Shown piece after piece: positions 8,109 to 16,419 of a stretch of DNA of 64,000 nucleotides. Numbering within the stretch: the first letter of the stretch is position 1; each line of letters begins with the position of its first letter. Origin of the DNA: Nonomuraea sp. SYSU D8015 (GTDB lineage: Bacteria; Actinomycetota; Actinomycetes; Streptosporangiales; Streptosporangiaceae); NCBI RefSeq assembly GCF_008065375.1, contig NZ_VJYI01000024.1:124001-188000 (forward strand), in the 5' to 3' direction. A model generated the notes under the pieces. It was not told the DNA's origin. It made no database searches and saw nothing but the letters and a program-made list of their open reading frames with translations. The position numbers and the translations under genes are program-made.

Positions 8109-8939
8109 TCAGGCGGCGCAGGTGGTGTGCATGGTGAGGGTCGATTCCTCCGGCGACAGCATGAGCGCGACCTCTACCCGGCCCAGCTCCGCCGTGCGGG
8201 CGACGTGCGTGCCGCCGCACGGGATGGACGCCTCACCCTCGGGCAGCGCGCAGTGCCAGGTGCGGCGGGCCGTCAGGCCGGGCCCCGGCACGTCGAGCCA
8301 GACCGGCGCGTCGGCGGCCACCCAGTCCTTGAGCCGGTCGTTCACCTCGCGGGCGACCTGCGCGGGGTCCAGGTCGTCGGCCGAGAACCCCTTCTTGCGC
8401 AGCGACTTGCCGAGGCGGTAGACGTCCACGCTGCCGTACTCGGCGATACGGGAGGAGGTGATCGCCGCCTGATCGAAGTCGGGGTGCCCGAGCCGGTCGC
8501 GCGCGACCTCCTTGCGCCAGCGGCGGGCGAGGGCCGCGTTGAGCGCGAGCGCCGCCAGGTGGCAGGACGTGTGCCCGGCCGACAGCGCCCGGCGGAACGC
8601 GGCGTCGACCTCGAGCTCGACCTCGGCCCCCACGGGCAGGGGCGTCTCGGTCACGTGGACGACCAGCCACTCCCAGCCCTCGGTGCCACGCCGCACCGGG
8701 ATGGCCTCGCCGAGGAGGACCTCGCCGGAGCCGGACCGGGCTCCGGTCACGCAGTCGACGACCGGCACGCCCCCGATGGCGCCGCGGTCGGCCGGCTGGT
8801 CGGGCCAGGTGTGGTCGAGGGGATGGAAGGGGGTCTCGGCGACGACGAGGCCGTGCCGATCTCCCACCGGCACGGTCCCGACGATCTCTGAGCGGCCCGC
8901 GACCCGGCCGCTGGGGAAGGTGACGACGGTGGATTTCAC
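8109..8939 (-). CDS. AlaX-like alanyl-tRNA editing protein (metal-dependent hydrolase)
   Basis: A 276-residue homologue of the second-additional (editing) domain of AlaRS, which deacylates mischarged Ser- or Gly-tRNA(Ala) in trans. The zinc ligands are visible as HxxxH (H123, H127 in SAGHTSCHL) and CxxxH (C241, H245 in PCGGTHV). The N-terminal 100 residues form the small beta-barrel domain found in AlaX-M/L. It is 5 bases downstream of the CynX-like permease on the same strand. Two tRNA-Ala genes are in this window but there is no evident functional linkage. Confidence 0.85.
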   Translation of the reverse strand: MKSTVVTFPSGRVAGRSEIVGTVPVGDRHGLVVAETPFHPLDHTWPDQPADRGAIGGVPVVDCVTGARSGSGEVLLGEAIPVRRGTEGWEWLVVHVTETPLPVGAEVELEVDAAFRRALSAGHTSCHLAALALNAALARRWRKEVARDRLGHPDFDQAAITSSRIAEYGSVDVYRLGKSLRKKGFSADDLDPAQVAREVNDRLKDWVAADAPVWLDVPGPGLTARRTWHCALPEGEASIPCGGTHVARTAELGRVEVALMLSPEESTLTMHTTCAA

Positions 8940-8943
8940 CTCG

Positions 8944-10146
8944 TCATTCTCCGTCCTCCAGGAAGCGGTCGCGGCCCGCGTACAGGCCGGTGAGGAGCTG
9001 CGCGACCAGCACGGCGAAGATCAGTGTGTACGGCAGCGACCAGCCGCCCGCCAGCTGGTGCAGCACGCCGACGAGCAGCGGGCCCGCGCCCGCGATGAGG
9101 TAGCCGGCGCTCTGGCCGAACGCCGACAGCGCGGCCGTGGTCTCCGGCGTACGGGTGCGCAGGCCCAGCATCATCAGCGCCAGCGGGAACGACCCCATCC
9201 CGACGGCGATGAACAGCACCCACGCGGGCGCCCACGACACCGGCCCGATCCAGAGCCCGAGGAAGCCGGCCGTGTAGAACGCGACGAGGCCGACCACGAC
9301 CGGACGCTGGTCCCGGAACCGAGAGGCGACCATGGGCACGACGATCGAGACCGGGATGTTCAAGGCGGTGAACACGCCGAGGATCAGCCCGGCCTGCGAG
9401 GTGGTGTAGCCGCCGTCGACGAGGATGGTGGCGAGCCAGCCGAACATGATGTACGCGATCATCGCCTGGGTGCCGAAGTAGATCGCGATCATCCAGGCCA
9501 ACTTGCTGCGGAGCATCCGCCGGAGGCCCGCGTCCCCGCCGGCCGTGTCCCGCTCCGGCTCACTGCGCAGCAGGGCGAGCCACGGAATGGCGGCGACGGC
9601 GGCCAGGGCCGCCCACACGCCGAGCGCGATGTGCCAGTCCCCCGAGGCGCGCTCGATCGGCACGGTCGCGGCGGCGGCCAGCATGGTGCCCGCCGCCAGC
9701 GCCGTGGTGTAGACGGTGGTCATGATCCCGGTACGGGCCGGGAAGTGGCGCTTGATCAGCGTCGGGATGAGCACGTTGCCGACGGCGCCGCCGGACAGCG
9801 CGACCGCGCTGCTCAGCAGGAACACCGGGGCCGAGTCGACCAGCGACCTGATCAGCAGGCCGGCGCCGAGCGTGACGAGGGCCAGGAGGAGCAGCCGGTG
9901 CTCTCCGATGCGGCGGGCGAGCGCCGGGGTCACCGCGCCCACGCCGGCGAAGGCCAGGACGGGGAGCGTGGTGAGCAGACCGGTGCCCACGCTGGACATG
10001 CCCAGTGCGCCCGCGAGCTGGTCGAGGAGGGGGCCGACGCTGGTGACGGCGGTGCGGAGGTTGAGTGCGGCGAGGACGATCCCCAGTACGAGGAGCCAGG
10101 CGAGGGGGGTGGTTCTTCCTCTGGACTCTTGGGCGAGCACACTCAT
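8944..10146 (-). CDS. MFS transporter, CynX/NimT-like
   Basis: About 400 residues with 12 predicted membrane helices and the ALNLRTAVTSVGPLL segment at the start of TM1 that typifies the CynX/NimT (cyanate / 2-nitroimidazole) family. The arginine in LNLR and the TTLPVLAFAGVGAVTPALAR motif also match. ATG 10146 has GGAGG eleven bases upstream; an in-frame ATG at 10164 is an alternative giving 406 residues. It ends 5 bases before the editing-protein gene. The substrate is unknown. Confidence 0.8.
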   Translation of the reverse strand: MSVLAQESRGRTTPLAWLLVLGIVLAALNLRTAVTSVGPLLDQLAGALGMSSVGTGLLTTLPVLAFAGVGAVTPALARRIGEHRLLLLALVTLGAGLLIRSLVDSAPVFLLSSAVALSGGAVGNVLIPTLIKRHFPARTGIMTTVYTTALAAGTMLAAAATVPIERASGDWHIALGVWAALAAVAAIPWLALLRSEPERDTAGGDAGLRRMLRSKLAWMIAIYFGTQAMIAYIMFGWLATILVDGGYTTSQAGLILGVFTALNIPVSIVVPMVASRFRDQRPVVVGLVAFYTAGFLGLWIGPVSWAPAWVLFIAVGMGSFPLALMMLGLRTRTPETTAALSAFGQSAGYLIAGAGPLLVGVLHQLAGGWSLPYTLIFAVLVAQLLTGLYAGRDRFLEDGE

Positions 10147-10250
10147 GTGGGGGAGGTCCTCCACTCATCAAATCATGGGACGAATCACCACCTTAACAGG
10201 ACCGAAACATGCATTTATTCCTGACCCCAGGGGTACTGCGACATCAGGCA

Positions 10251-10279
10251 GGCCGCCCGCGCTGAACGCGCGGGCGGCC
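10251..10279 (-). terminator. Strong GC stem-loop after the SRPBCC gene
   Basis: GGCCGCCCGCGC (10251-10262) pairs perfectly with GCGCGGGCGGCC (10268-10279) around the loop TGAAC. It follows the SRPBCC stop at 10316 on the minus strand. No T-run follows, as is common for actinobacterial terminators. Confidence 0.7.
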
Positions 10280-10315
10280 GGTGCACAAGATGCGACGCGA
10301 CAGCGGCTGGTGCTG

Positions 10316-10918
10316 TCACAGGACCGGGCGCGGGCCCTCCGGGGGCTCGTTGCGGGGCGGGACGGGGCCGGGCGGGGGCAGCGTGTCGGAGGGCGGGAAG
10401 GTGTCGCCGCCGACCGTGCCGGGCGGGACCGGCTGGTCCGAGCCGTACGTGGAGCCGCGCTGGTGTGGGCCGGGCACGTCGCCGCGCCAGCCGCCGGTCT
10501 CCCCGCCGCGCGACTCGATGAAGGTCTTGAACCGCTTCATGTCGCCCACCACGCGCATGCGGACCAGCTGCAGCCAGTCGCCGGCGGTCTCGACGAAGCC
10601 CTCGGGGTCGTACTCCATCTGGAGCGTGACCCGGGTCCGGTTGTCGTCGATCCGGTGGAAGGTGACCACGCCGGCCTGGTGCGGCTTGTCGGTGGTGCGC
10701 CAGGCGATGCGCTCGTCCGGGTGCTGCTCGGTGATGTCGGCCTCGAACTCGCGCCGCACCCCGGCGATCTCAGCCACCCAGGCGGTACGCGTGTCGGTGA
10801 GCTGTTTGACCGACTCCACGCCTTCCATGAATTCGGGGAAGCTCTCGAACTGCGTCCACTGGTTGTAGGCCACCCTGATGGGGACCTCGACGTCTTCTGA
10901 GTGCTCGATGGTGCTCAT
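10316..10918 (-). CDS. SRPBCC (polyketide cyclase/START-like) family protein
   Basis: A 200-residue protein whose first 145 residues form an SRPBCC helix-grip domain, starting EHSEDVEVPIRVAYNQWTQF and containing the FPEFMEGVESVKQL helix. The last 50 residues are proline- and glycine-rich and probably disordered. Such proteins bind hydrophobic ligands; the ligand is unknown. It is a single gene with its own terminator at 10251-10279. Confidence 0.85.
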   Translation of the reverse strand: MSTIEHSEDVEVPIRVAYNQWTQFESFPEFMEGVESVKQLTDTRTAWVAEIAGVRREFEADITEQHPDERIAWRTTDKPHQAGVVTFHRIDDNRTRVTLQMEYDPEGFVETAGDWLQLVRMRVVGDMKRFKTFIESRGGETGGWRGDVPGPHQRGSTYGSDQPVPPGTVGGDTFPPSDTLPPPGPVPPRNEPPEGPRPVL

Positions 10919-10949
10919 GGCGTCTGCAACTGCCCGGGCACGCGGCAGG

Positions 10950-11360
10950 CTAACGCCTTCGGCGCAGCAGCCAGTAGAGCCCGACGAGCGGCAGCACGAG
11001 CGGGATGAACAGATAGCCCCTGCCGTACACGGACCAGACCGTCTCGTCGGGGAAGGCCGCCGGGTCGAGGAGGCTGGCGGTGCCGATGACGAGCACGCCC
11101 GCCAGCTCGATGCCGAGCGCGACCAGCGCGAGGCGCCGCGCCCCGCGCCAGAGCGCGACCGTGAGCAGGATGTAGACCAGAGCCGCGAACGCCGACAGCG
11201 AGTACGCCAGCGGCGCCTCGCCGAACCTGGTCGCGATCTGCACGGCGGCCCGCGCCCCAGCCGCCAGCGAGAACAGCCCGTAGACGGCGATCAGCGCGCG
11301 CCCGGGGCCCGTGCCGATGGCCGAGGCGGCGCCCCGGCCGTCCCGGTGCGACGCGGTCAC
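10950..11360 (-). CDS. Small four-helix membrane protein of unknown function
   Basis: A 136-residue protein with about four hydrophobic helices and a basic end (LLRRRR). GTG 11360 overlaps the stop of the upstream membrane-protein gene by GTGA, which fixes the start and shows coupling. I do not recognise a family with known function. The pair probably forms one membrane complex or operon unit. Confidence 0.75.
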   Translation of the reverse strand: MTASHRDGRGAASAIGTGPGRALIAVYGLFSLAAGARAAVQIATRFGEAPLAYSLSAFAALVYILLTVALWRGARRLALVALGIELAGVLVIGTASLLDPAAFPDETVWSVYGRGYLFIPLVLPLVGLYWLLRRRR

Positions 11361-11719
11361 GCCACTCCCTGCCAGATCTGCAGCAGCCGCCCGGTCATCA
11401 CCGCGATCGCGAAGCCGGCCACGACCAGGATCGCCGACCCCCACCTGGACCGCTCGGCCAGTGCCAGGAACACCCCGGCGGGCGGGATCACGACCTCGCC
11501 GGCGAGGTAACCCCACAGCGTGGCCTTGTCATCAGGCCCCTGGCCGCCGGCCACCGCCACGATCACGAACCCCAGCTGCACCAGCACGGCCACCTCGAGC
11601 AGGGCGAAGCCGACCAGCAGCACCATGCCCATCGGCCGGTTGCGGATCGCGACGATCAGGCTCGCCAGCGCCAGCAGCAGCGCGCCGACGATGACGATCG
11701 TGGAGACGACGGTGTTCAT
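11357..11719 (-). CDS. Small integral membrane protein of unknown function
   Basis: A 120-residue protein with about four membrane helices, starting MNTVVSTIVIVGALLLAL. It is the first gene of a two-gene operon with 10950-11360, with the stops and starts overlapping by four bases. Nothing in the sequence shows catalysis. Confidence 0.75.
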   Translation of the reverse strand: MNTVVSTIVIVGALLLALASLIVAIRNRPMGMVLLVGFALLEVAVLVQLGFVIVAVAGGQGPDDKATLWGYLAGEVVIPPAGVFLALAERSRWGSAILVVAGFAIAVMTGRLLQIWQGVA

Positions 11720-11805
11720 CGGGGGTAAGGCTATCGCCCAGGTGTGTCGCCCCCGCTGCCGCAGCCCGTCGGGCCCACGCCGATCGCGCTCATAGGATCG
11801 AAGGC

Positions 11806-12300
11806 GTGGAGAAAATCCTCGTCAGCGCGTGCCTGATGGGCCGGCGGGTGCGCTACGACGGCGGCGCCAAGACCAGCTCGGACGCCTGGCTCGCCGGGTG
11901 GCGCGAGGAGGGGCGGCTGGTGCCGTTCTGCCCCGAGGTGGAGGGCGGGCTGCCGATCCCGCGCCCGGCCGCCGAGATCGAGGGCGGCGCGGGCGGGGCG
12001 GCCGTGCTCTCCGGCGCCGCCCGCGTGGTGGCGACGGACGGGTCCGACGTGACGGCCGAGTTTCTGGCGGGCGCGCGGGCCGCGCTGTCCGTCGCGCGGT
12101 CGTCCGGGATCAGGCTGGCGGTGCTGAAGGAGGGCAGCCCCTCGTGCGGCGCGCTGTCGATCTACGACGGCACGTTCAGCGGGCGCCGCACGCCCGGTCA
12201 GGGCGTCACGACCGCACTGCTGGAGCTGAACGGGATCCGCGTGTTCACCGAGGAGCACATCGCCGAGGCGGCCGAATACCTGCGGACGCTGGAGTCCTAG
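11806..12300 (+). CDS. DUF523 family protein (TudS-like putative desulfidase)
   Basis: A 164-residue DUF523 protein starting at GTG 11806. The conserved cysteines are in VSACLMG (C9), FCPEVEGGLPIPR and EGSPSCG, with VRYDGG between the first two. The related 2-thiouracil desulfidase TudS uses three such cysteines to hold a [4Fe-4S] cluster. Actual substrate use here is unproved. Its TAG stop overlaps the TAG of the convergent membrane gene within CTAG. Confidence 0.85.
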   Translation: MEKILVSACLMGRRVRYDGGAKTSSDAWLAGWREEGRLVPFCPEVEGGLPIPRPAAEIEGGAGGAAVLSGAARVVATDGSDVTAEFLAGARAALSVARSSGIRLAVLKEGSPSCGALSIYDGTFSGRRTPGQGVTTALLELNGIRVFTEEHIAEAAEYLRTLES

Positions 12301-12680
12301 CGGACTCTGGAGACGTAGAAGGCCGCGCCCAGCCCGGCGGTCAGGAAGGCCGCGATCGTGCCGTGATACCAGATGAGCAGCGGGTTCGCCGCGGCGCCGC
12401 CCGGCCCCAGCCCGACCGCCATGATGCCCATGAGCACGCCGGCCAGCGCGCCCGCGTGCGTGTAGATCAGCCCGTCCCAGGCCCACGTCGTGGCCGCCAG
12501 CGCGCCGTAGGCCCCGGCGAGCAGCGCGGCGCCGCACAGCGTCTCCACGATCACGGCCGGGGCGATCACGGGCTGGCGCAGCGGGCCGAGCGTGGTCCCG
12601 GTGTGCAGCAGCGCGGCCGTGAAGAAGACCGCAGCGTACGTCACGGAGAGCCAGCCCAGGGCTTTGCGCAGTGCGTGCAT
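12297..12680 (-). CDS. Hypothetical four-helix membrane protein
   Basis: A 127-residue protein starting MHALRKALGWLSVTYAAVFF, with about four hydrophobic helices. An upstream GTG at 12686 is an alternative start. It has no recognisable functional motif. It converges on the DUF523 gene, with the two stop codons interleaved. Confidence 0.65.
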   Translation of the reverse strand: MHALRKALGWLSVTYAAVFFTAALLHTGTTLGPLRQPVIAPAVIVETLCGAALLAGAYGALAATTWAWDGLIYTHAGALAGVLMGIMAVGLGPGGAAANPLLIWYHGTIAAFLTAGLGAAFYVSRVR

Positions 12681-12760
12681 GCTCACCACGTTCGCACTCG
12701 GACGAGGCCCGGCCATCGTCCCCGGGGAGGCGGTCGCCGTACCACATCCGCAGTACGGCG

Positions 12761-13231
12761 TCAGTATTCCCAGGTGTCGGTGCGCCGCTCGTGGCCGATG
12801 CAGAACACGCCCGTGCCGTGCTGTCCCTTGGCGAGGTCCACCCTGATCCAGCCGTCGGCGCGGGCCACCTTGGCGGTGTAGCCGCTGACCGGGGTGGCCG
12901 ACACCAGGCGGCAGCCGTCCGGCCCGATCCTGAACGCCACCTCCCCGCCCTTGACCGTCACCACCTTGAGCGATCCCGGCCCCGCGGCGGGGGTCGGCGC
13001 GGGTTTCGGGGCGACCGGCTTTCTCGTGGTCCGGCGCGGCGCGGGGGTCTCGGGCGCGGGCGTCTCCGGCGCGGGGACGCCGGCACCCGCCGTCCGGGCG
13101 GCGAACGGCTGGACGGCGACGTCGTCCACGAACTCGCTGCGCAGCACCCCGCGTACTCCGAACCAGGACACCGACACGGCGACCGCGGTGGCACCGCACC
13201 AGATCGCAACGTATCGAAGAGCCCGACGCAT
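12761..13231 (-). CDS. Secreted or membrane-anchored protein with a proline/threonine linker
   Basis: A 156-residue protein. An N-terminal hydrophobic helix (about residues 5-27) is followed by an exported Ala/Pro/Thr linker at 50-85 (PETPAPETPAPRRTTRKP). A small C-terminal domain at 86-156 contains two cysteines, in DGCRLVS and GVFCIGHERR. It looks like a cell-surface protein. It is divergent from the response-regulator gene, only 27 bases apart, so the two may share a control region. Confidence 0.7.
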   Translation of the reverse strand: MRRALRYVAIWCGATAVAVSVSWFGVRGVLRSEFVDDVAVQPFAARTAGAGVPAPETPAPETPAPRRTTRKPVAPKPAPTPAAGPGSLKVVTVKGGEVAFRIGPDGCRLVSATPVSGYTAKVARADGWIRVDLAKGQHGTGVFCIGHERRTDTWEY

Positions 13232-13258
13232 GGGAGGAATTATGTACGGTTGGGGCGC

Positions 13259-13936
13259 ATGGCGACGGTTCTCGTAGTAGAAGACGACGAATTCGTCAGA
13301 TCAGCGATCATCCACGAGCTCGACCGGCGGCAGCACGCCGTCCGCAGCGCGGGCTGCGCGCTGGACGCGCTCAGGGAGATCTCCCAGCGTCCGCCGGACG
13401 CCGTCATCCTGGATCTCGGCCTGCCCGACCTGGACGGCTCCGAGGCGCTGCGGATGGTGCGCGGGATCTCCGACGTGCCGGTCATCGTGGCGACGGCCCG
13501 CGACGACGAGGCCGAGATCGTCCGGCTGCTGCGGGCCGGAGCCGACGACTACCTGGTCAAGCCGTTCTCCGGCGACCACCTGAGCGCCCGGCTGGACGCG
13601 GTGCTGCGCCGCGCCAGGTCGGCGCCCGCGCCCCAGACGCTCCGGGTGGGCGGCCTGGTCGTGGACGTGGGCCGGCGTGAGGCCGCGCTCGACGGCGGGG
13701 CTCTCTCGCTGACCAGGCGCGAGTTCGACCTGCTCGCCTACCTCGCCGCCCGCGCCGACCGGGTGGTGACCCGCAAGGAGCTGCTGGCGGAGGTCTGGCG
13801 GCTGTCGTACGGCGACGACCAGACCATCGACGTGCACCTGTCGTGGCTGCGGCGCAAGCTCGGCGAGAGCGCCTCCCGGCCGCGTTACCTGCACACCGTC
13901 CGCGGCGTCGGCGTCATGCTGTCGGCGCCCCGGTGA
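13259..13936 (+). CDS. OmpR/PhoB-family response regulator
   Basis: A 225-residue regulator. The receiver domain (residues 1-117) has the acidic pair in VVEDDE, the phospho-acceptor Asp in ILDLGLPDLDG and the lysine in YLVKPF. A winged-helix Trans_reg_C domain (about 128-222) has the signature RREFDLLAYLAARADRVVTR and ends HTVRGVGVML. It is followed after 10 bases by its sensor kinase. The system lies directly before the LPMO gene, but a regulatory link is only suggestive. Confidence 0.93.
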   Translation: MATVLVVEDDEFVRSAIIHELDRRQHAVRSAGCALDALREISQRPPDAVILDLGLPDLDGSEALRMVRGISDVPVIVATARDDEAEIVRLLRAGADDYLVKPFSGDHLSARLDAVLRRARSAPAPQTLRVGGLVVDVGRREAALDGGALSLTRREFDLLAYLAARADRVVTRKELLAEVWRLSYGDDQTIDVHLSWLRRKLGESASRPRYLHTVRGVGVMLSAPR

Positions 13937-13946
13937 GCGGGCCGCG

Positions 13947-15257
13947 ATGAGGCGGACGCTCGCCGTCCTGATGGTCGCGGTCACCTCGATGGTGGCGCTG
14001 GCCTTCCTCGTACCGCTCGCGCTGATCGTCAGGGAGACCGCGCAGAGCAGGGCGCTGGCCGGGGCCGAGCGGCAGGCGTCCGCCCTGGTGCCGGTGCTGG
14101 CGCTGACCACCAGGAGCGCCGATCTCGGCCATGCCATGGCCCGCACGGAGGCGGGGCGGCGCGGCCTGCTGGCCATCCACGTCAAGGGCGGCGCCACGGC
14201 CGGGACCTCCCGCGCGCCGGCCGCCGAGGTGGCCAGGGCCGCCACCCAGACCCGGGCCGGCACGGTGGAGTTGCCCGCTGGGTACGCACTGCTGCGGCCG
14301 GTCGCGCTGGACGGCGACCGGGGCGCGGTGATCGAGGTGTTCGTGCCCGCCGACGACCTCAACCGGGGCGTCTTCTCCTCGTGGGCGGTGCTGACCGGCG
14401 TGGCCGTGGTGCTGGTGGCCGGGTCGGTGCTGGTCGGCGACCGGCTCGGGGCGCGGGTGGTACGGGCGGCGCGCCGGCTCGGCACGGCCGCGTCCGCGCT
14501 GGGGTCCGGCGACCTGAGCGAGCGCATCTACCCCGACGGACCGCCCGAGCTGCGGGCGGCGGCGACCGCGTTCAACTCCATGGCGAACCGGGTCACGCAC
14601 CTCCTTGCCGCCGAGCGCGAGATGGCGGCCGACCTGTCGCACCGGCTGCGCACGCCGCTCACCGCGCTCCGGCTCAGCCTGGACCACCTCGGGCCTCAGG
14701 CAGAGCCCAGCAGGCAGGCCCTGGCCAGGCTGGAGGGCGAGGTCGACACGATCATCGCGGCGGCCCGGCGGCGGCCGTCGGCGCGGGCGGCGCGCTCGTG
14801 CGACGCGGCGGAGGTGCTGCGCGAGCGGCTGGCGTTCTGGTCGGCGCTGGCCGAGGACCAGGGGCGGCCGTGGGAGCTGGCCGGCGCGACGCTGCCGGTG
14901 CGGGTGCCGGTGCCGGCGAGCGAGCTGACGGCGGCGGTGGACGCGCTGCTCGGAAACGTGTTCCGGCACACGGAGGAGGGCACGGCGTTCAGCGTCACGT
15001 TGCACGAGGGACAGGAGACGGTGGGCGTCGTGATCGCGGACGCGGGCCCCGGCATTCCGGACCCGGAGGCGGCGCTGGAGCGGGGCGCCAGCGGCAGCGG
15101 GTCCACCGGGCTCGGGCTGGACATCGCGCGCAGGCTGGCGGAGTCCACCGGCGGCACGTTGCGGCTGGACCACTCGTCGCTGGGCGGGGCGGAGGTGCAG
15201 CTGTGGCTCCACAAGCGCCCTGAAAAGGCGCCTAAGCCAACCTTAAAGGGCATTTAA
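13947..15257 (+). CDS. Sensor histidine kinase, partner of the preceding regulator
   Basis: A 436-residue membrane kinase. TM1 lies at about residues 5-30, followed by a short extracellular sensor region, TM2 at about 147-170 and HAMP at 172-225. The H-box DLSHRLRTPLTAL is near 232-244. The ATPase domain has the N-box DALLGNVFRH, the D-box DAGPGIP and the G-box GSTGLGLDIA. The short extracytoplasmic loop suggests envelope sensing. It ends 41 bases before the LPMO start. Confidence 0.93.
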   Translation: MRRTLAVLMVAVTSMVALAFLVPLALIVRETAQSRALAGAERQASALVPVLALTTRSADLGHAMARTEAGRRGLLAIHVKGGATAGTSRAPAAEVARAATQTRAGTVELPAGYALLRPVALDGDRGAVIEVFVPADDLNRGVFSSWAVLTGVAVVLVAGSVLVGDRLGARVVRAARRLGTAASALGSGDLSERIYPDGPPELRAAATAFNSMANRVTHLLAAEREMAADLSHRLRTPLTALRLSLDHLGPQAEPSRQALARLEGEVDTIIAAARRRPSARAARSCDAAEVLRERLAFWSALAEDQGRPWELAGATLPVRVPVPASELTAAVDALLGNVFRHTEEGTAFSVTLHEGQETVGVVIADAGPGIPDPEAALERGASGSGSTGLGLDIARRLAESTGGTLRLDHSSLGGAEVQLWLHKRPEKAPKPTLKGI

Positions 15258-15291
15258 GCCCGCTATTTCGCCGTATCGCCTAGTCCAGGGT

Positions 15292-15307
15292 GATCTGCAT
15301 GCAGATC
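15292..15307 (+). promoter_or_regulatory. Perfect 16-base palindrome over the LPMO start codon
   Basis: GATCTGCATGCAGATC is an exact palindrome. The likely LPMO ATG is at 15299-15301, in its centre. It could be a repressor site or an mRNA hairpin that hides the start codon. The function is not shown. Confidence 0.4.
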
Positions 15308-16291
15308 AACCGCAAGGCGTTCGTCGCCACCACCCTGACCGCCCCCACCCTGCTCGTGCTCGCCGTCGCCCCCGGCACGGCCTCCGCGCACGGCACCATG
15401 AGCAATCCGCCCAGCCGCACCATGGTCTGCTACAGCGAGGGCCCGGAGAGCCCGAAGTCGGCCGCGTGCAAGCAGGCCGTCGCGATGGGAGGCACCCAGC
15501 CCCTCTACGACTGGAACGAGGTCAACATCGCCGACGCGGCCGGCCGGCACCGCCAGATCATCCCGGACGGCAGGCTGTGCAGCGCCGGCCGGGACAAGTA
15601 CCGGGGCTTCGACCAGGCCCGCGCCGACTGGCCGGCCACGTCCATGACGAGCGGGGCATCCCACACGTTCAGGTATCGGGCGACGGCTCCGCACAAGGGC
15701 GGGTTCGAGCTGTACATCACGAAGGACGGCTACGACCCGGCCAAGCCGCTGAAGTGGTCGGACCTGGAGGCCAGTCCGTTCCTCACCGTGCAGAACCCGG
15801 CGGTGGCCGACGGCTTCTACACGATGACCGGCAAGCTGCCCGCCAAGCGGGGACGGCACCTGATCTACGCGATCTGGCAGCGCAGCGACAGCCCCGAGGC
15901 GTTCTACTCCTGCTCGGACGTGGTCTTCGGGCAGAGCAACCCGTCTCCCGCCCCGACGCCCACCGGGACGCCGACGGCGACCCCGCAGCCCACGCCGACC
16001 GCCACCCCGAAGCCCGGGGAGGGCGCTCTGGCGGCCGTCGACGCGGGCGTCGGAGTCTCCCCCGCGGCCGTCGCCATGGGACAGCAGGTGAAGGTCACCG
16101 CGGCGTGCGGCGGCTCCCAGGTGAGCGCCGTGGTCTCGAACGCGTTCGCCACGCCGCGCAGCCGTCCTGGCACGCCCGCAGCCGTGTGGTCGCCGAGCCT
16201 GAAGACGGCCAAGGCCGGCACGTTCCCCGTCACGGTCCGCTGCGCGAACGGCGGCGTGGCCAGGACCACGCTCACCGTTTCTCACCACTGA
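15299..16291 (+). CDS. Secreted AA10 lytic polysaccharide monooxygenase with unknown C-terminal domain
   Basis: About 330 residues. Signal peptide residues 1-30 end in TASA, so His31 of HGTMSNPPSR becomes the N-terminal ligand of the copper histidine brace. The second brace histidine is H122 in GASHTFRY, and CSDVVF closes the AA10 core near residue 210. These enzymes cleave chitin or cellulose oxidatively. A Pro/Thr linker (about 215-240) leads to an 85-residue C-terminal domain with two cysteines that I do not recognise as a known CBM. ATG 15299 has AGGG nine bases upstream; GTG 15290 is possible. Confidence 0.92.
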   Translation: MQINRKAFVATTLTAPTLLVLAVAPGTASAHGTMSNPPSRTMVCYSEGPESPKSAACKQAVAMGGTQPLYDWNEVNIADAAGRHRQIIPDGRLCSAGRDKYRGFDQARADWPATSMTSGASHTFRYRATAPHKGGFELYITKDGYDPAKPLKWSDLEASPFLTVQNPAVADGFYTMTGKLPAKRGRHLIYAIWQRSDSPEAFYSCSDVVFGQSNPSPAPTPTGTPTATPQPTPTATPKPGEGALAAVDAGVGVSPAAVAMGQQVKVTAACGGSQVSAVVSNAFATPRSRPGTPAAVWSPSLKTAKAGTFPVTVRCANGGVARTTLTVSHH

Positions 16292-16340
16292 CCGGTAAAT
16301 ACCGACCGGAAAATACAGATCGGGAAAAACGACGGTATTT

Positions 16341-16355
16341 CGGGAAACTTTCCCG
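16341..16355 (+). promoter_or_regulatory. Palindrome with GAAACTTTC core upstream of DyP gene
   Basis: CGGGAAACTTTCCCG is symmetrical about its central C. Its core GAAACTTTC is the same as in the site upstream of the CE1-CBM2 gene at 25602-25612. It lies 65 bases before the DyP start. It may be an operator. A hairpin is unlikely because the loop would be one base. Confidence 0.45.
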
Positions 16356-16419
16356 GCCTCTCACAAGTCGTAGAGGTGGGGCTCGGATATTCATCCGCAA
16401 CGGGGAAAGGGACTCGGCA

